64,000 bases of DNA. Source: Pusillimonas sp. T2 (lineage in GTDB: Bacteria; Pseudomonadota; Gammaproteobacteria; Burkholderiales; Burkholderiaceae_B). Shown one piece after another: positions 47,867 to 57,742 of the stretch; position 1 is the stretch's first letter, and each line of letters opens with the position of its first letter. The notes under the pieces were generated by a model that saw only the letters and a program-made list of their open reading frames with translations, was not told where the DNA came from and did no database searches. Made by a program: the position numbers and the translations under genes. The stretch spans positions 50,782-114,781 of the forward strand of contig NZ_NIQA01000002.1 in assembly GCF_002236805.1 (NCBI RefSeq), given 5' to 3'.

Positions 47867-48949
47867 TTAGTTCTGGACGACGACAGACGGCATCTTGGCC
47901 GCCATATCTTTGGGCAACGCTGCCACCAGCATCGCCACCCTGTGCGCAATACGCTGATACTCGGCCGCGGCGTCGCTTTGCGGGTCGGCCACAACGGTAG
48001 GCGTACCCGCATCGGTTTGAGACCGGATACTCATGGCCAAAGGCAAAGACCCTAACCAGGGCAAATTAAACTCGGCCGCCAGATGCTGACCGCCGTGCTC
48101 GCCGAAAATCGGTTCGGCGTGACCGCAGTTTGAACAAATATGCATAGCCATATTTTCGACGATGCCCAAAACGGGAACGTCGACTTTACGAAACATTTGT
48201 AACCCTTTGCGAGCATCAGCCAGTGCCAGGTCTTGCGGCGTAGTGACGATAACCGCCGCGGTGAGCGGCACTTTTTGGGACAAGGTCAGCGCGATATCGC
48301 CGGTACCCGGCGGCATGTCGATAATCAGGTAATCGAGGTCGCCCCAATTAGTTTGACGCAACAACTGCTCAAGGGCCTGACTGACCATTGGACCGCGCCA
48401 AATAGCAGGTGCGTCAGGGTCGATAAGAAACCCGATGGAATTGGCCTCGATGCCATGCCCTACCAGCGGCTCCATGGTTTTGTTGTCGCGACTTTCGGGC
48501 TTGCCCGACAATCCCAGCATAATGGGGACACTAGGGCCGTAGATATCGGCGTCGAGCAAGCCTACCTTGGCCCCTTGCGCACGCAAGGCCAACGCCAGGT
48601 TGACCGACGTCGTGCTTTTGCCTACGCCCCCTTTACCCGAAGCCACGGCAATAATATTGCGCACATTAGGCAAGGGTTTAAGGCCGCGCTGCACAGCGTG
48701 GGTTTCGACCGCCAGCGTGCAATCGAGGCGCTCGAGCGACAACCCGGCCCCGGTCAAAACGGTTTCAATTGATTGCCGAAGTGCATCGACCCCATTGAAA
48801 ACCGGGTAGCCTAACGCCAGATTAAGCTTAAGAACCGAGCCGTCGATGACGATCTCACTTTTTTTTACGATTGGGCCCAGTTTTTTTTGCGTGTTCGGGT
48901 CAACAACGTCAGACAATAGGGTCTGGATTTGCTCTACGGTAAAGCTCAT
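47867..48949 (-). CDS. apbC: Fe-S cluster carrier protein ApbC/Mrp
   Basis: A 360-residue P-loop ATPase that carries and transfers [4Fe-4S] clusters. The N-terminal domain (about 1-80, DUF59-like) is followed by the deviant Walker A loop ASGKGGVGKSTTSVNLALAL (K111) and a CxxC pair in HICSNCGHA that binds the cluster between subunits. It is the first gene of the long minus-strand series and ends 88 bp before the preferred tamA start, and is divergent from the small membrane protein gene. Confidence 0.95.
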   Translation of the reverse strand: MSFTVEQIQTLLSDVVDPNTQKKLGPIVKKSEIVIDGSVLKLNLALGYPVFNGVDALRQSIETVLTGAGLSLERLDCTLAVETHAVQRGLKPLPNVRNIIAVASGKGGVGKSTTSVNLALALRAQGAKVGLLDADIYGPSVPIMLGLSGKPESRDNKTMEPLVGHGIEANSIGFLIDPDAPAIWRGPMVSQALEQLLRQTNWGDLDYLIIDMPPGTGDIALTLSQKVPLTAAVIVTTPQDLALADARKGLQMFRKVDVPVLGIVENMAMHICSNCGHAEPIFGEHGGQHLAAEFNLPWLGSLPLAMSIRSQTDAGTPTVVADPQSDAAAEYQRIAHRVAMLVAALPKDMAAKMPSVVVQN

Positions 48950-49055
48950 GGTGTGGCCTTGCAGGTATTGTTTTCAGCTAAAGTCAAAGCATAGCGGATT
49001 GCCGTGATTCTTGGGGACTGGAACTTTTCCCCGCAAAAATGTCATACTTGATCAT

Positions 49056-49340
49056 ATGAATACATTCACTCAAATTCTTCGCGGCCTGCTGTTTTTCGTA
49101 CTTGCCATTTTTGGCATGGCCATGGCGTTTATTTTCATGGTGTCTACCGCCATTGCCGTTGGCATTTTGTACATTGTGGCCAAAATCAAAGGCAGGCCTT
49201 TTGGCGCCCGCGCCTACTGGGAGGCACGCCAGCGTGCGGCCGCCGCCAGTGCCGGCCGGTATCGGCCCGGTGCGGCCAAACAGGCTTCGCGCTTTAACAA
49301 AACCGACGTCGTCGACGTCGAAATGCGCGAAATCCGCTAG
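49056..49340 (+). CDS. small conserved membrane protein of unknown function
   Basis: A 94-residue protein with a hydrophobic N-terminal region spanning about residues 8-45 (two helices or a helical hairpin) and a basic, alanine-rich C-terminal tail (GARAYWEARQRAAAASAGRYRP) ending in an acidic short stretch. The ATG at 49056 is chosen because the upstream extension has no hydrophobic logic. It lies upstream of metG on the same strand, with a 113-bp gap that contains a palindrome. No function is recognised. Confidence 0.65.
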   Translation: MNTFTQILRGLLFFVLAIFGMAMAFIFMVSTAIAVGILYIVAKIKGRPFGARAYWEARQRAAAASAGRYRPGAAKQASRFNKTDVVDVEMREIR

Positions 49341-49410
49341 TTACCCTAATCAGGCCGGCGATAGCCGGCGCTGGGGGGTATACCCCGAACACCGCGGCAG
49401 ACGATTCATT

Positions 49411-49435
49411 ACAATAGAGACTTCGTTTCTATTGT
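49411..49435. promoter_or_regulatory. inverted repeat upstream of metG
   Basis: ACAATAGA (49411-49418) and TCTATTGT (49428-49435) form an 8-bp inverted repeat with a 9-bp interval, ending 18 bp before the metG ATG. The left arm overlaps a TACAAT -10-like hexamer. It is a candidate operator or 5' leader hairpin. Confidence 0.35.
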
Positions 49436-49453
49436 TGATAAATACGCCTGCCC

Positions 49454-51526
49454 ATGTCGCGCACCCTATTCGTTACCACAGCACTTCCCTACGCCAACGG
49501 CTCATTCCATATCGGCCACATCATGGAGTATATCCAGGCCGACATTTGGGTGCGCACCATGCGAATGGCGGGTCACACCGTACACTTTGTCGGGGCCGAC
49601 GATGCCCACGGCGCGCCCATCATGCTCAAGGCCCAGGCCGAAGGCATTACGCCGCAGGCGTTGGTGCAGCGTTACGCGAACGAGCGCCCTCAATACCTGA
49701 ATGGCTTTCATATCCAGTTCGACCACTGGCACTCAACCGATTCGCCCGAAAACGTCGAACTGTCGCAAAGCATTTACAAAGCGCTTAAAGCCCAGGGCCT
49801 GATCAGCACCCGCCAAATCGAACAGTTTTATGACCCGGTCAAGGGCATGTTCCTGCCCGACCGCTACATCAAGGGCGAATGCCCCAAATGTCACGCCGCC
49901 GACCAATACGGCGATTCATGCGAATCGTGCGGGGCAGTGTATGCGCCCACCGACCTGATCAAGCCTTATTCAACGCTTACCAAAGCCACGCCCGTACTCA
50001 AAAGCTCCGAGCACTATTTCTTTAATTTGTCCGACCCGCGCTGCGTCGCGTTTTTGCAAGAGTGGACGACCGGCACCAACACGCGCGGCCAAAAACGCCT
50101 GCAAAGCGAAATTCTGGCCAAAACCCGCGAATGGCTGGGTTCTGGCGAGGCCGACAGCGAAGCCAACCTGGCCGACTGGGATATTTCCCGCGATGCGCCC
50201 TATTTTGGTATTGAAATTCCCGACGCACCGGGCAAGTACTTCTATGTCTGGCTCGACGCGCCCATTGGTTACCTGGCGTCGCTGAAAGCCTATTGTGCCA
50301 AGCAGGGCCTTGACTACGATGCGCTTGTCGCACCCGACAGCGCCACCGAGCAGGTTCACTTCATTGGTAAAGACATCGTTTACTTCCACGCGCTGTTCTG
50401 GCCTGCCACCCTGAAATTTTCAGGGCGCAAGGTGCCCGACCAATTACACGTACACGGTTTCATTACCGTCAGCGGCGAAAAAATGTCAAAAAGCCGCGGC
50501 ACCGGCATTTCGCCCCTGCGTTACCTCGAATTGGGTATGAACGCCGAATGGATGCGCTATTACATCGCGGCCAAACTGAACGCGCGTGTCGAAGACCTCG
50601 ACTTCAACCCTGATGACTTTATCGCACGGGTCAACAGCGACCTGGTCGGCAAATACGTCAATATTGCCAGCCGCGCCGCCAATTTCATCAGCAAATATTT
50701 TGATGGGCAATTGGGCTACGTGGGCGATACCTCGGGCCTGACGAACGACATCACCGAAGTGGTCACCGCCGTTCAGGCCGACCTTGAAGCCCGGGAATAC
50801 GGCCGTGCCGTGCGCACTGCCATGGCTTATGCCGATCGCCTGAACCAGGCCTTCGATACCGCCCAACCTTGGGTGTTGGCCAAGGGCATTGCCCAAGCGT
50901 CGGACGAACAAAAAGCACAGCTGCAAGACATCTGCTCGCGTGCTTTGGCCGGCTTCAAAGCCTTGTCGGTTATGTTAAGCCCCATTTTGCCGGTACTTAC
51001 CGCGCGTGTGGCCCAAGAGCTGTTTGCCGATGCCGACCACTACCAGTGGGCCGACGCCACCCAGCTGCCGTCCAAAATCAATGCCTTCAAACACCTCATG
51101 CAGCGCGTCGAGCCCCAGATGCTCGAAGACCTGTTTGAGCCCCCAGTCGTAGAAGCCCCCAAACCCGGCGGCGAAGCCATTGCAGACACCATCGACTTCA
51201 AAGATTTCGCAAAAATCGACCTGCGTATTGCCCGTATTGTCGAATGCACTGAAGTCGACGGTTCGGACAAACTACTGCGGCTCATGCTCGACGTTGGCGA
51301 AGGCCGCCACCGCCAGATTTTCTCTGGCATCAAGGCCGCCTACAAACCAGAGGACCTGGTCGGCAAGCTCACCGTTGTCGTGGCCAACCTGGCCCCGCGC
51401 AAAATGCGGTTCGGCGTGTCTGAAGGTATGGTGCTGGCAGCCAGTCACGCCGACGAAGGCACAAACCCCGGTATTTATATTCTTGAACCCGTTGCCGGCG
51501 CAGAACCCGGCATGCGCATCAGTTAA
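49454..51526 (+). CDS. metG: methionyl-tRNA synthetase
   Basis: A 690-residue class I synthetase that charges tRNA-Met. The class I signature HIGH is in GSFHIGHIM and the second, KMSKS, is in [13 protein letters not shown] zinc-knuckle ([17 protein letters not shown]) is present and the C-terminal domain (about 575-690, [20 protein letters not shown]) is the tRNA-binding OB-fold that dimerises the long form. The stop overlaps the start of the CDF transporter by one base. Confidence 0.98.
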   Translation: MSRTLFVTTALPYANGSFHIGHIMEYIQADIWVRTMRMAGHTVHFVGADDAHGAPIMLKAQAEGITPQALVQRYANERPQYLNGFHIQFDHWHSTDSPENVELSQSIYKALKAQGLISTRQIEQFYDPVKGMFLPDRYIKGECPKCHAADQYGDSCESCGAVYAPTDLIKPYSTLTKATPVLKSSEHYFFNLSDPRCVAFLQEWTTGTNTRGQKRLQSEILAKTREWLGSGEADSEANLADWDISRDAPYFGIEIPDAPGKYFYVWLDAPIGYLASLKAYCAKQGLDYDALVAPDSATEQVHFIGKDIVYFHALFWPATLKFSGRKVPDQLHVHGFITVSGEKMSKSRGTGISPLRYLELGMNAEWMRYYIAAKLNARVEDLDFNPDDFIARVNSDLVGKYVNIASRAANFISKYFDGQLGYVGDTSGLTNDITEVVTAVQADLEAREYGRAVRTAMAYADRLNQAFDTAQPWVLAKGIAQASDEQKAQLQDICSRALAGFKALSVMLSPILPVLTARVAQELFADADHYQWADATQLPSKINAFKHLMQRVEPQMLEDLFEPPVVEAPKPGGEAIADTIDFKDFAKIDLRIARIVECTEVDGSDKLLRLMLDVGEGRHRQIFSGIKAAYKPEDLVGKLTVVVANLAPRKMRFGVSEGMVLAASHADEGTNPGIYILEPVAGAEPGMRIS

Positions 51527-52458
51527 TGGATAAACATACAGACGACACACCACACGCGTCACGATATGCCCAGGGGCAATTCAGCACCTGGGTCAGTGTG
51601 GTGGTCAATGTTGTTTTAACCATTGCGCAAGCCGTCATCGGCGTCTTTGCCCAGTCGCAAGCGCTGGTGGCCGACGCCGTGCACTCGCTGTCCGACCTGC
51701 TGTCTGACTTTGTTGTACTGGTGGCCAACAAACAGGGGCAAAAAGCGCCTGACGCCGACCACCACTACGGCCATCTGCGCTTCGAGACCGCCGCGTCTTT
51801 AATACTTGGCGTACTGCTCCTGATCGTCGGCATTGGTATGCTCTGGGCAGCATTTAGCAAGCTGCAAGACCCGACACTCATCCCGCAAGTTCATTGGGCT
51901 GCGCTAGTCGCAGGCGTTCTGACGCTGGCCTGCAAAGAGTGGCTGTTCCGCTATTTGCTCAGGGTGGGCGAACGCGTGCGCTCCAGTATGTTGATTGCCA
52001 ACGCCTGGCATGCCCGCTCCGATGCAGCCTCGTCGCTGGTGGTTGTCGTGGGCATTGGCGCCAACATGTTGGGCTTCCCTATGGCAGACCCCCTTGCGGC
52101 GCTTATCGTCGGGCTTATGGTCGGGCGCATGGGTTGGCGGTTTTTTCATAATGCCTTCAGCGACCTGATGGACCGCGCCGTCGACAACGATACCGAAGAC
52201 CGTATCCGAACACACCTGTTGTCCACGCCCGGCGTACAAGGTATTCACGACCTGAAAACCCGAAAACTGGGTGACATGATCTGGGTAGAAGTCGACCTTG
52301 AAATGGATGCGACGCTTACTATCGCCCAAGGCCACGACATCGCCGTCGAGGCGCGTCGTCGAGTCATCGAGAACGAGCCCGTACTCGATGTCATGACACA
52401 CTTCGACCCGGTCGACATCACCACCCGCGCCCAGGCTACCCCTAACCCACCTTCCTGA
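51526..52458 (+). CDS. cation diffusion facilitator (CDF) family transporter
   Basis: A 310-residue inner membrane exporter of divalent cations such as Zn2+, Co2+, Fe2+ or Mn2+, powered by proton antiport. It has about six hydrophobic segments, the metal-site motif ALVADAVHSLSDLLSDFVVL (with D-x-x-x-D at the end of helix 2) and the HARSDAASS segment in helix 5, followed by a cytoplasmic ferredoxin-like C-terminal domain. Its ATG overlaps the metG stop, so it is translationally coupled, though this pairing has no known functional meaning. Confidence 0.92.
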   Translation: MDKHTDDTPHASRYAQGQFSTWVSVVVNVVLTIAQAVIGVFAQSQALVADAVHSLSDLLSDFVVLVANKQGQKAPDADHHYGHLRFETAASLILGVLLLIVGIGMLWAAFSKLQDPTLIPQVHWAALVAGVLTLACKEWLFRYLLRVGERVRSSMLIANAWHARSDAASSLVVVVGIGANMLGFPMADPLAALIVGLMVGRMGWRFFHNAFSDLMDRAVDNDTEDRIRTHLLSTPGVQGIHDLKTRKLGDMIWVEVDLEMDATLTIAQGHDIAVEARRRVIENEPVLDVMTHFDPVDITTRAQATPNPPS

Positions 52459-52470
52459 ACGGAGCTGCTC

Positions 52471-53940
52471 ATGACCACTGCCGCCACATTCCAGTTGCAA
52501 GACCCCACCCTGTTGCACACCCAATGTTATGTCGATGGTCAGTGGCGCGATGCAAACAATGGCAAAACGCTGGCTGTCATTAACCCAGCTAATGGCCAAG
52601 TACTTGCGCACGTTCCCGAGGCCGGCACCGACGAAACCCGGCAGGCGATAGACGCCGCCCAAAACGCCTTGCCTGCCTGGCGCGCCCTGACAGCAGCCGA
52701 ACGCGCACGATATCTGCGACGCTGGTACGAACTGATGCTAGAGCACAAGGCCGATCTGGCGCGCATCATGACGCTGGAGCAAGGCAAGCCGCTAGCCGAG
52801 GCCATCGGCGAAATCGGGTATGCGGCCTCGTTTATTGAGTGGTTTGCCGAAGAAGGCAAACGTGCTTATGGCGAGGTTATTCCAGCGCCAGCACCCAACG
52901 CACGCTACGTGGTGGTCAAGCAGCCGGTCGGCGTGTGCGCCGCCATTACCCCCTGGAACTTTCCATCGGCCATGATTACGCGCAAGGCCGCGCCGGCATT
53001 GGCCGCAGGATGCACACTGGTATTGAAGCCGGCCGAACTCACCCCCTTATCGGCCCTGGCTTTGGCCGAACTGGCCGAACGCGCCGGCATCCCAGCAGGG
53101 GTGTTCAATATTGTGACCGGCGACGCCAAAGCCATTGGCGCAGAACTCTGTCGCAACCCTATTGTGCGAAAACTATCGTTTACGGGCTCTACCCCGGTCG
53201 GCAAACTGCTGATGGAGCAGTGCGCCCCCACGCTTAAAAAATTGTCGCTTGAACTGGGCGGCAACGCACCGTTCATTGTCTTCGACGACGCCGACATCGA
53301 CGCTGCCGTCAAAGGCGCCATGGCTGCCAAATACCGTAATACCGGCCAAACCTGCATCTGCGTCAATCGCTTTCTGGTGCAGTCGGGCATTTACGAGCGC
53401 TTCGTCGAAAAGCTGACCGCAGCCACCCAAACGCTCAAAGTGGGCAACGGTCTGGAAGAAGACGTCGTTCAAGGCCCACTAATCAACGATGCCGCTGTGC
53501 AAAAAGTCGAACGACTTATTGCAGACGCCACCCATAAAGGCGCTCAAATCCACACTGGGGGCAAACGTCGCAGTTCCGACACCCTATGGTTCGAGCCCAC
53601 CGTGCTTGCCAACCTGACGCCAGACATGGACATTGCCCGCCAAGAAATCTTTGGCCCGGTTTCTGCCGTATTCCGCTTCGATACCGAAGAGCAGGCCATC
53701 GCCATGGCCAACGATACCGAATACGGCCTGGCCGCGTATTTTTACACGCGCGACATCGGTCGAGTCTGGCGAGTGGGCGAAGCGCTTGAGTACGGCATGG
53801 TGGGCATCAACACCGGCGCCATTTCATCCGAAGTCGCCCCGTTTGGCGGCATCAAGCATTCTGGCCTGGGCCGCGAAGGCTCGCGCCACGGGCTGGACGA
53901 ATACCTGGAGCTTAAATATATGGCGATGGGCGGGCTGTAA
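52471..53940 (+). CDS. gabD: succinate-semialdehyde dehydrogenase (NADP-type aldehyde dehydrogenase)
   Basis: A 489-residue aldehyde dehydrogenase. Signatures are the Rossmann/cofactor region [18 protein letters not shown], the catalytic glutamate segment [11 protein letters not shown] and the catalytic cysteine in [10 protein letters not shown]. Length and the N-terminal sequence resemble GabD, which oxidises succinic semialdehyde from GABA breakdown. No GABA aminotransferase gene is nearby, so a broader semialdehyde role is possible. A strong terminator follows. Confidence 0.88.
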   Translation: MTTAATFQLQDPTLLHTQCYVDGQWRDANNGKTLAVINPANGQVLAHVPEAGTDETRQAIDAAQNALPAWRALTAAERARYLRRWYELMLEHKADLARIMTLEQGKPLAEAIGEIGYAASFIEWFAEEGKRAYGEVIPAPAPNARYVVVKQPVGVCAAITPWNFPSAMITRKAAPALAAGCTLVLKPAELTPLSALALAELAERAGIPAGVFNIVTGDAKAIGAELCRNPIVRKLSFTGSTPVGKLLMEQCAPTLKKLSLELGGNAPFIVFDDADIDAAVKGAMAAKYRNTGQTCICVNRFLVQSGIYERFVEKLTAATQTLKVGNGLEEDVVQGPLINDAAVQKVERLIADATHKGAQIHTGGKRRSSDTLWFEPTVLANLTPDMDIARQEIFGPVSAVFRFDTEEQAIAMANDTEYGLAAYFYTRDIGRVWRVGEALEYGMVGINTGAISSEVAPFGGIKHSGLGREGSRHGLDEYLELKYMAMGGL

Positions 53941-53943
53941 AGC

Positions 53944-53977
53944 AAAAAAGCCAACCCTTAAAACGGTTGGCTTTTTT
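53944..53977. terminator. bidirectional intrinsic terminator after gabD
   Basis: AAAAAAGCCAACC pairs with GGTTGGCTTTTTT across an eight-base loop. It can end gabD transcription on + and tRNA-Gly transcription on -. Confidence 0.92.
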
Positions 53978-54008
53978 GTGCGAAACCAAGAAAGGCTTCG
54001 AAAAATTC

Positions 54009-54082
54009 TGGAGCGGGTGATGGGAATCGAACCCACGACGGAAGCTTGGGAAGCTTCAGTTTTACCATTAAACTACACCCGC
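54009..54082 (-). tRNA. tRNA-Gly (anticodon CCC)
   Basis: The minus strand forms a cloverleaf with acceptor GCGGGTG pairing with CACCCGC, discriminator T and encoded CCA. The anticodon stem GAAGC/GCTTC with loop TTCCCAA gives anticodon CCC. The T-arm has GGTTCGATTCC. It lies between gabD and trmB, on the opposite strand to both. Confidence 0.96.
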
Positions 54083-54118
54083 GGCGCACGCATTATAGCG
54101 CCAAGTATAATGGCGCGC

Positions 54119-54871
54119 ATGACCAGCACGCCTAATCCCAACCTCATGTCCGACACCCCCAATAGCCCTGCCTCCGATAGCGCCGATACCGAAGCGCTGC
54201 GCACTGGCCATATCCGAAGCTTCGTGCATCGCCGCAGCCACATTACGCCCAGCCAGCAGGCGGCTATCGATGTGCTGATGCCCAAGTGGTCATTGCCCTA
54301 TAAGAACACGCTGTTAAATGTCGAACAGACGTTTGGGCGCCCCGGGCCCGTTATTTTAGAAATTGGCTTTGGCATGGGCGAAACCACTGCAAAAATTGCA
54401 GCGGCACGGCCCGATGACAACTTTCTGGGCGTTGAAGTTTTTAACGCCGGAGTTGGCGCGCTGTTAAAGCGTATTGATGAAAACGGGCTGCAAAATATTC
54501 GCATTATTCAACACGATGCCGTCGAGGTCGTACGCGACATGATCGCTCCCGACAGCTTGGCTGGCGTGCATGTTTACTTTCCCGACCCGTGGCCCAAAAA
54601 GCGGCACCATAAACGCCGCTTGCTTCAGCCGCCGTTTGTACAACTGCTGGCCAGCCGCATTGCGCCGGGCGGCTATTTTCACTGTGCAACCGACTGGGAA
54701 AACTACGCCGAACAAATGCTCGAGGTCTTGAGCGGCGAGCCCTTGCTGCAAAACACCTGCACAGACTACGCGCCCCGGCCCGATTACCGCCCGCAAACCA
54801 AATTCGAAACCCGTGGCCTGCGTTTAGGCCACGGCGTCTGGGACTTGATCTTTACACGCAAACCGTCATGA
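54119..54871 (+). CDS. trmB: tRNA (guanine-N7-)-methyltransferase
   Basis: The enzyme methylates G46 in the tRNA variable loop using SAM. The ATG at 54119 gives 250 residues; a second ATG nine codons later is possible. The SAM-binding motif [14 protein letters not shown] and the TrmB motifs [15 protein letters not shown] and [13 protein letters not shown] are present. It starts just after tRNA-Gly on the other strand and its end overlaps thiS by 4 bp. Confidence 0.95.
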   Translation: MTSTPNPNLMSDTPNSPASDSADTEALRTGHIRSFVHRRSHITPSQQAAIDVLMPKWSLPYKNTLLNVEQTFGRPGPVILEIGFGMGETTAKIAAARPDDNFLGVEVFNAGVGALLKRIDENGLQNIRIIQHDAVEVVRDMIAPDSLAGVHVYFPDPWPKKRHHKRRLLQPPFVQLLASRIAPGGYFHCATDWENYAEQMLEVLSGEPLLQNTCTDYAPRPDYRPQTKFETRGLRLGHGVWDLIFTRKPS

Positions 54872-55068
54872 ACATCACACTGAACGGCCAGCCCAAAGCG
54901 CTGGACCAGGTGGCGACTGTGGCCGACCTGATTCGTTATCTGGGTTACGAAGGCAAACGTATTGCCGTAGAACGCAACGGTGACATCGTGCCCAAAAGCC
55001 AACACGGCCAGCAAGCGCTGGCCGAGGGTGATGAAATTGAAATTGTGGTGGCTGTAGGCGGCGGCTAA
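54868..55068 (+). CDS. thiS: sulfur carrier protein ThiS
   Basis: A 66-residue ubiquitin-like protein that carries the sulfur for the thiazole ring of thiamine as a C-terminal thiocarboxylate. The fold segments [12 protein letters not shown] and [12 protein letters not shown] are typical, and the chain ends in the required glycines (VAVGGG). It overlaps trmB by 4 bp. No thiG or other thiamine gene follows; the next gene is ffh on the other strand, so thiS is orphaned here. Confidence 0.93.
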   Translation: MNITLNGQPKALDQVATVADLIRYLGYEGKRIAVERNGDIVPKSQHGQQALAEGDEIEIVVAVGGG

Positions 55069-55098
55069 CCCCCGCCCCACACCCTGAAGGTCAAAAGC

Positions 55099-56511
55099 TT
55101 AACGGAACGGGAAACCGCCCTTGCCCAGGCCCTTCAGGCCGCCCATGGCCCGCATCATTTTGGCCATGCCACCCTTCTTCATTTGCTTCATCATGCCCTG
55201 CATTTGGTCAAACTGGGCCAGCAGTCGGTTGACCTCTTGCACCGACACACCCGAGCCCGCCGCAATGCGGCGCTTGCGCGATGCCTTGAGTAATTCGGGC
55301 TTGGCGCGTTCGGCTGGCGTCATGGAATTAAGAATGCCCTCGGTACGGCGCAGTTGCTTTTCGGCCTGACCACTTTGCAACTGACTGGCCGCCTGCGCAA
55401 ACTGAGCGGGCAGTTTTTCTAGCATCGACCCCATATCGCCCATTTTCTTGACCTGCTGCAGCTGGTCGCGAAAATCGTTCAGATCGAATTTGTCGCCCGA
55501 CTTAAGTTTAGTGGCCAGCTTCTGGGCTTCGGCAATATCGATATTTTTTTGCGCTTGCTCTACCAGCGAAACGATATCGCCCATGCCCAGGACGCGTTGA
55601 GCCATGCGTTCGGGGTGGAAGGGTTCAAGGCCGTCAAGCTTTTCGGACACCCCTACAAACTTCAGCGGCTTGCCTGTGACATGACGTACCGACAACGCCG
55701 CACCGCCGCGCGCGTCACCGTCGAGTTTGGTAAGCACCACCCCGGTAAGCGGCAGGGCATCGCCAAACGCCTTGGCCACATTAACCGCATCTTGACCCTG
55801 CATGGCGTCGACCACAAACAGGGTTTCGATAGGGTTGAGCAAATCGTAGAGCGCGCGGATTTCGCGCATCATGTCTTCGTCGATACCCAGGCGACCGGCC
55901 GTATCAACAATAAGTATGTCGTAATAATGACGCTTGGCGTGATCGAGCGCCGCACGCGCAATGTCTTCGGGCTTTTGCGAGCCATCGGACGGGAAAAAGT
56001 CGACCCCGACCTGGGCGGCCACGGTTTTCAATTGATCGATAGCCGCGGGACGATAGACGTCGGCACTGACGACCAGCGTTTTCTTTTTGCCCGATTTCTT
56101 ACCCTTGGCCGTATGCCCGCCTTCGGACAGCCACTTGGCCAACTTACCCGTGGTGGTTGTTTTACCCGCACCCTGCAAACCGGCCATAAGGATGACGGCG
56201 GGCGGCTGGGTCGCCAGCGACAACTCGCTGGCGAATTCGCCATCGGCCCCCCCCATCAAGCCGGTGAGTTCTTTATGCACCACCCCGACCAGGGCCTGGC
56301 CTGGGTTAAGGCTGTCGGCTACCTCGGTGCCCAGCGCCTGTTCTTTGACGCGGGCGATGAAATCGCGCACAACAGGCAGAGCAACGTCGGCCTCGAGCAA
56401 GGCCATGCGCACTTCGCGCAGCATATCTTGCGTGTTGGCTTCGGTTAAACGCGCTTCGCCCTTGATGGTTTTAACAACACGGGAAAGACGCTGGGTAAGA
56501 TTTTCTAGCAT
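55099..56511 (-). CDS. ffh: signal recognition particle protein Ffh
   Basis: The GTPase subunit of the bacterial SRP, which binds 4.5S RNA and nascent membrane proteins. The 470-residue product has the N domain, the GTPase P-loop GLQGAGKTTTTGKLA, the DTAGRLG motif and the methionine-rich M domain (GMMKQMKKGGMAKMMRAM) at the C-terminus. It is divergent from the CcsA-like gene, with a palindrome in the interval. Confidence 0.98.
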   Translation of the reverse strand: MLENLTQRLSRVVKTIKGEARLTEANTQDMLREVRMALLEADVALPVVRDFIARVKEQALGTEVADSLNPGQALVGVVHKELTGLMGGADGEFASELSLATQPPAVILMAGLQGAGKTTTTGKLAKWLSEGGHTAKGKKSGKKKTLVVSADVYRPAAIDQLKTVAAQVGVDFFPSDGSQKPEDIARAALDHAKRHYYDILIVDTAGRLGIDEDMMREIRALYDLLNPIETLFVVDAMQGQDAVNVAKAFGDALPLTGVVLTKLDGDARGGAALSVRHVTGKPLKFVGVSEKLDGLEPFHPERMAQRVLGMGDIVSLVEQAQKNIDIAEAQKLATKLKSGDKFDLNDFRDQLQQVKKMGDMGSMLEKLPAQFAQAASQLQSGQAEKQLRRTEGILNSMTPAERAKPELLKASRKRRIAAGSGVSVQEVNRLLAQFDQMQGMMKQMKKGGMAKMMRAMGGLKGLGKGGFPFR

Positions 56512-56570
56512 GACGATGGATTCGCTGAAACTGGTTTAGTATCGTGGGATACCGTCTAAAATGATGGCTT

Positions 56571-56587
56571 TGGGGCATTATGCCCCA
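56571..56587. repeat. perfect palindrome between ffh and the CcsA-like gene
   Basis: TGGGGCAT-T-ATGCCCCA has 8-bp arms and a single central base. It lies between the two divergent starts and could be an operator. A smaller inverted repeat GTATC-GTGG-GATAC lies just upstream. Confidence 0.4.
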
Positions 56588-56613
56588 GGCCATCAACGAA
56601 CAACGCAGGATGT

Positions 56614-57456
56614 ATGTCTGAAGGCATTGTATTTCACACCTTGGCCGCACTGGCCTACGCCGCTTTAGCCCTATTAGTTTGGCGCCCCCTGCGGCACGGC
56701 CGGATACCTACCAACACCAGCGCAACCGCCAAAGGTTGCCTGCTGGGCGCACTGGTACTGCACGGCGTTGCGCTTTACCAAGCCGTATTGCCCGCCACCG
56801 GGCTTTACTTGGGCTGGGCGCTGGCACTATCGGCCGCCATATGGCTGGGCATGCTGATTTTCTGGCTTGAAAGCCTGGTGCTCAGTCTTAACGGCTTGCT
56901 GCTTATTTTACTCCCCGGCAGCGCCCTGGTCAGCGCACTGGCCGCCCTCTTTCCCACAGGGCACCTGGTTGCGCACGCCCACAACGAACTTCTGCGGCTT
57001 CACCTGCTCATTGCGCTTATGGCCTATGGCCTGGTCACTGTCGCTGCCCTACAAAGCATTTTAATGGCTGCGCTCGATCGCTATCTGCACCGCCCGGCCG
57101 AGCAATCACAACACGCCCCCTGGTTTACCCACGCGCTCGATGTCATGCCGCCGTTGCTGGTACAAGAGCGCTTGCTGTTCCGGCTGATCTGGATCAGCTT
57201 CATTGCCCTGACGCTCACGCTTATTACTGGCTCGCTGGTGTCGCTTAACCTGGCCGGCCCGGCGTTTCCGATAGACCACAAAACCATTTTCACGCTGCTG
57301 TCGTGGCTTACCTTTGCCGTGTTGCTGGCGGGGCGCTATGTCCGCGGCTGGCGCGGTCGTCTGGCCTTGCGCTGGACACTCACCGGCTTTGCATTTGTGC
57401 TACTGGCCTACACAGGCAGCCGGTTCGTCATCGACGTCATTCTTCAACGGGGCTAA
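56614..57456 (+). CDS. CcsA/YpjD-like cytochrome c assembly family membrane protein
   Basis: A 280-residue protein with about eight hydrophobic segments and the cytochrome c assembly (CcsA/HemX/YpjD) fold. Histidines that may bind haem lie at the ends of helices (FPTGHLVAHAHNELLRLH, FPIDHKTIFTLLSW). In many betaproteobacteria this gene follows ffh divergently and is linked to the PP0621-type protein and ampD, as here. It lacks a convincing WWD haem-handling motif, so its exact role in haem transport is uncertain. Confidence 0.8.
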   Translation: MSEGIVFHTLAALAYAALALLVWRPLRHGRIPTNTSATAKGCLLGALVLHGVALYQAVLPATGLYLGWALALSAAIWLGMLIFWLESLVLSLNGLLLILLPGSALVSALAALFPTGHLVAHAHNELLRLHLLIALMAYGLVTVAALQSILMAALDRYLHRPAEQSQHAPWFTHALDVMPPLLVQERLLFRLIWISFIALTLTLITGSLVSLNLAGPAFPIDHKTIFTLLSWLTFAVLLAGRYVRGWRGRLALRWTLTGFAFVLLAYTGSRFVIDVILQRG

Positions 57457-57457
57457 T

Positions 57458-57742
57458 GTGGGAAAACTGCTTTTCTGGATCATTGTTGTTATTGCGGCGC
57501 TGGTGGCCGTACGCCTGCTGGCTATACACAACCGCAATAAAAACGCAGCCGACAACGGCACAACAACCACAACAGCGCGCAACAAACCCGGCGGCAAATC
57601 GGTTGCCGGCAGCACTGCAAACGCCGAATCTATGGTGCGCTGCGCCCACTGCGGCATACATATGCCACGCTCTGAAGCGGTGCTTTCGGGCGGCGACACT
57701 TGGTGCAGCGCCGAACACGCCAAGCTTGGGGTCAGCCAATGA
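57458..57742 (+). CDS. PP0621-family small membrane protein with zinc-ribbon-like tail
   Basis: A 94-residue protein starting at a GTG (57458) one base after the upstream stop (TAATGTG). Residues about 2-20 form a membrane helix (LLFWIIVVIAALVAVRLLA), followed by a polar linker and a cysteine motif CAHCGIHMPRSEAV and DTWCSAEH that may bind zinc. The family is widely conserved next to ampD but its function is unknown. It overlaps the ampD start by 4 bp. Confidence 0.8.
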   Translation: MGKLLFWIIVVIAALVAVRLLAIHNRNKNAADNGTTTTTARNKPGGKSVAGSTANAESMVRCAHCGIHMPRSEAVLSGGDTWCSAEHAKLGVSQ

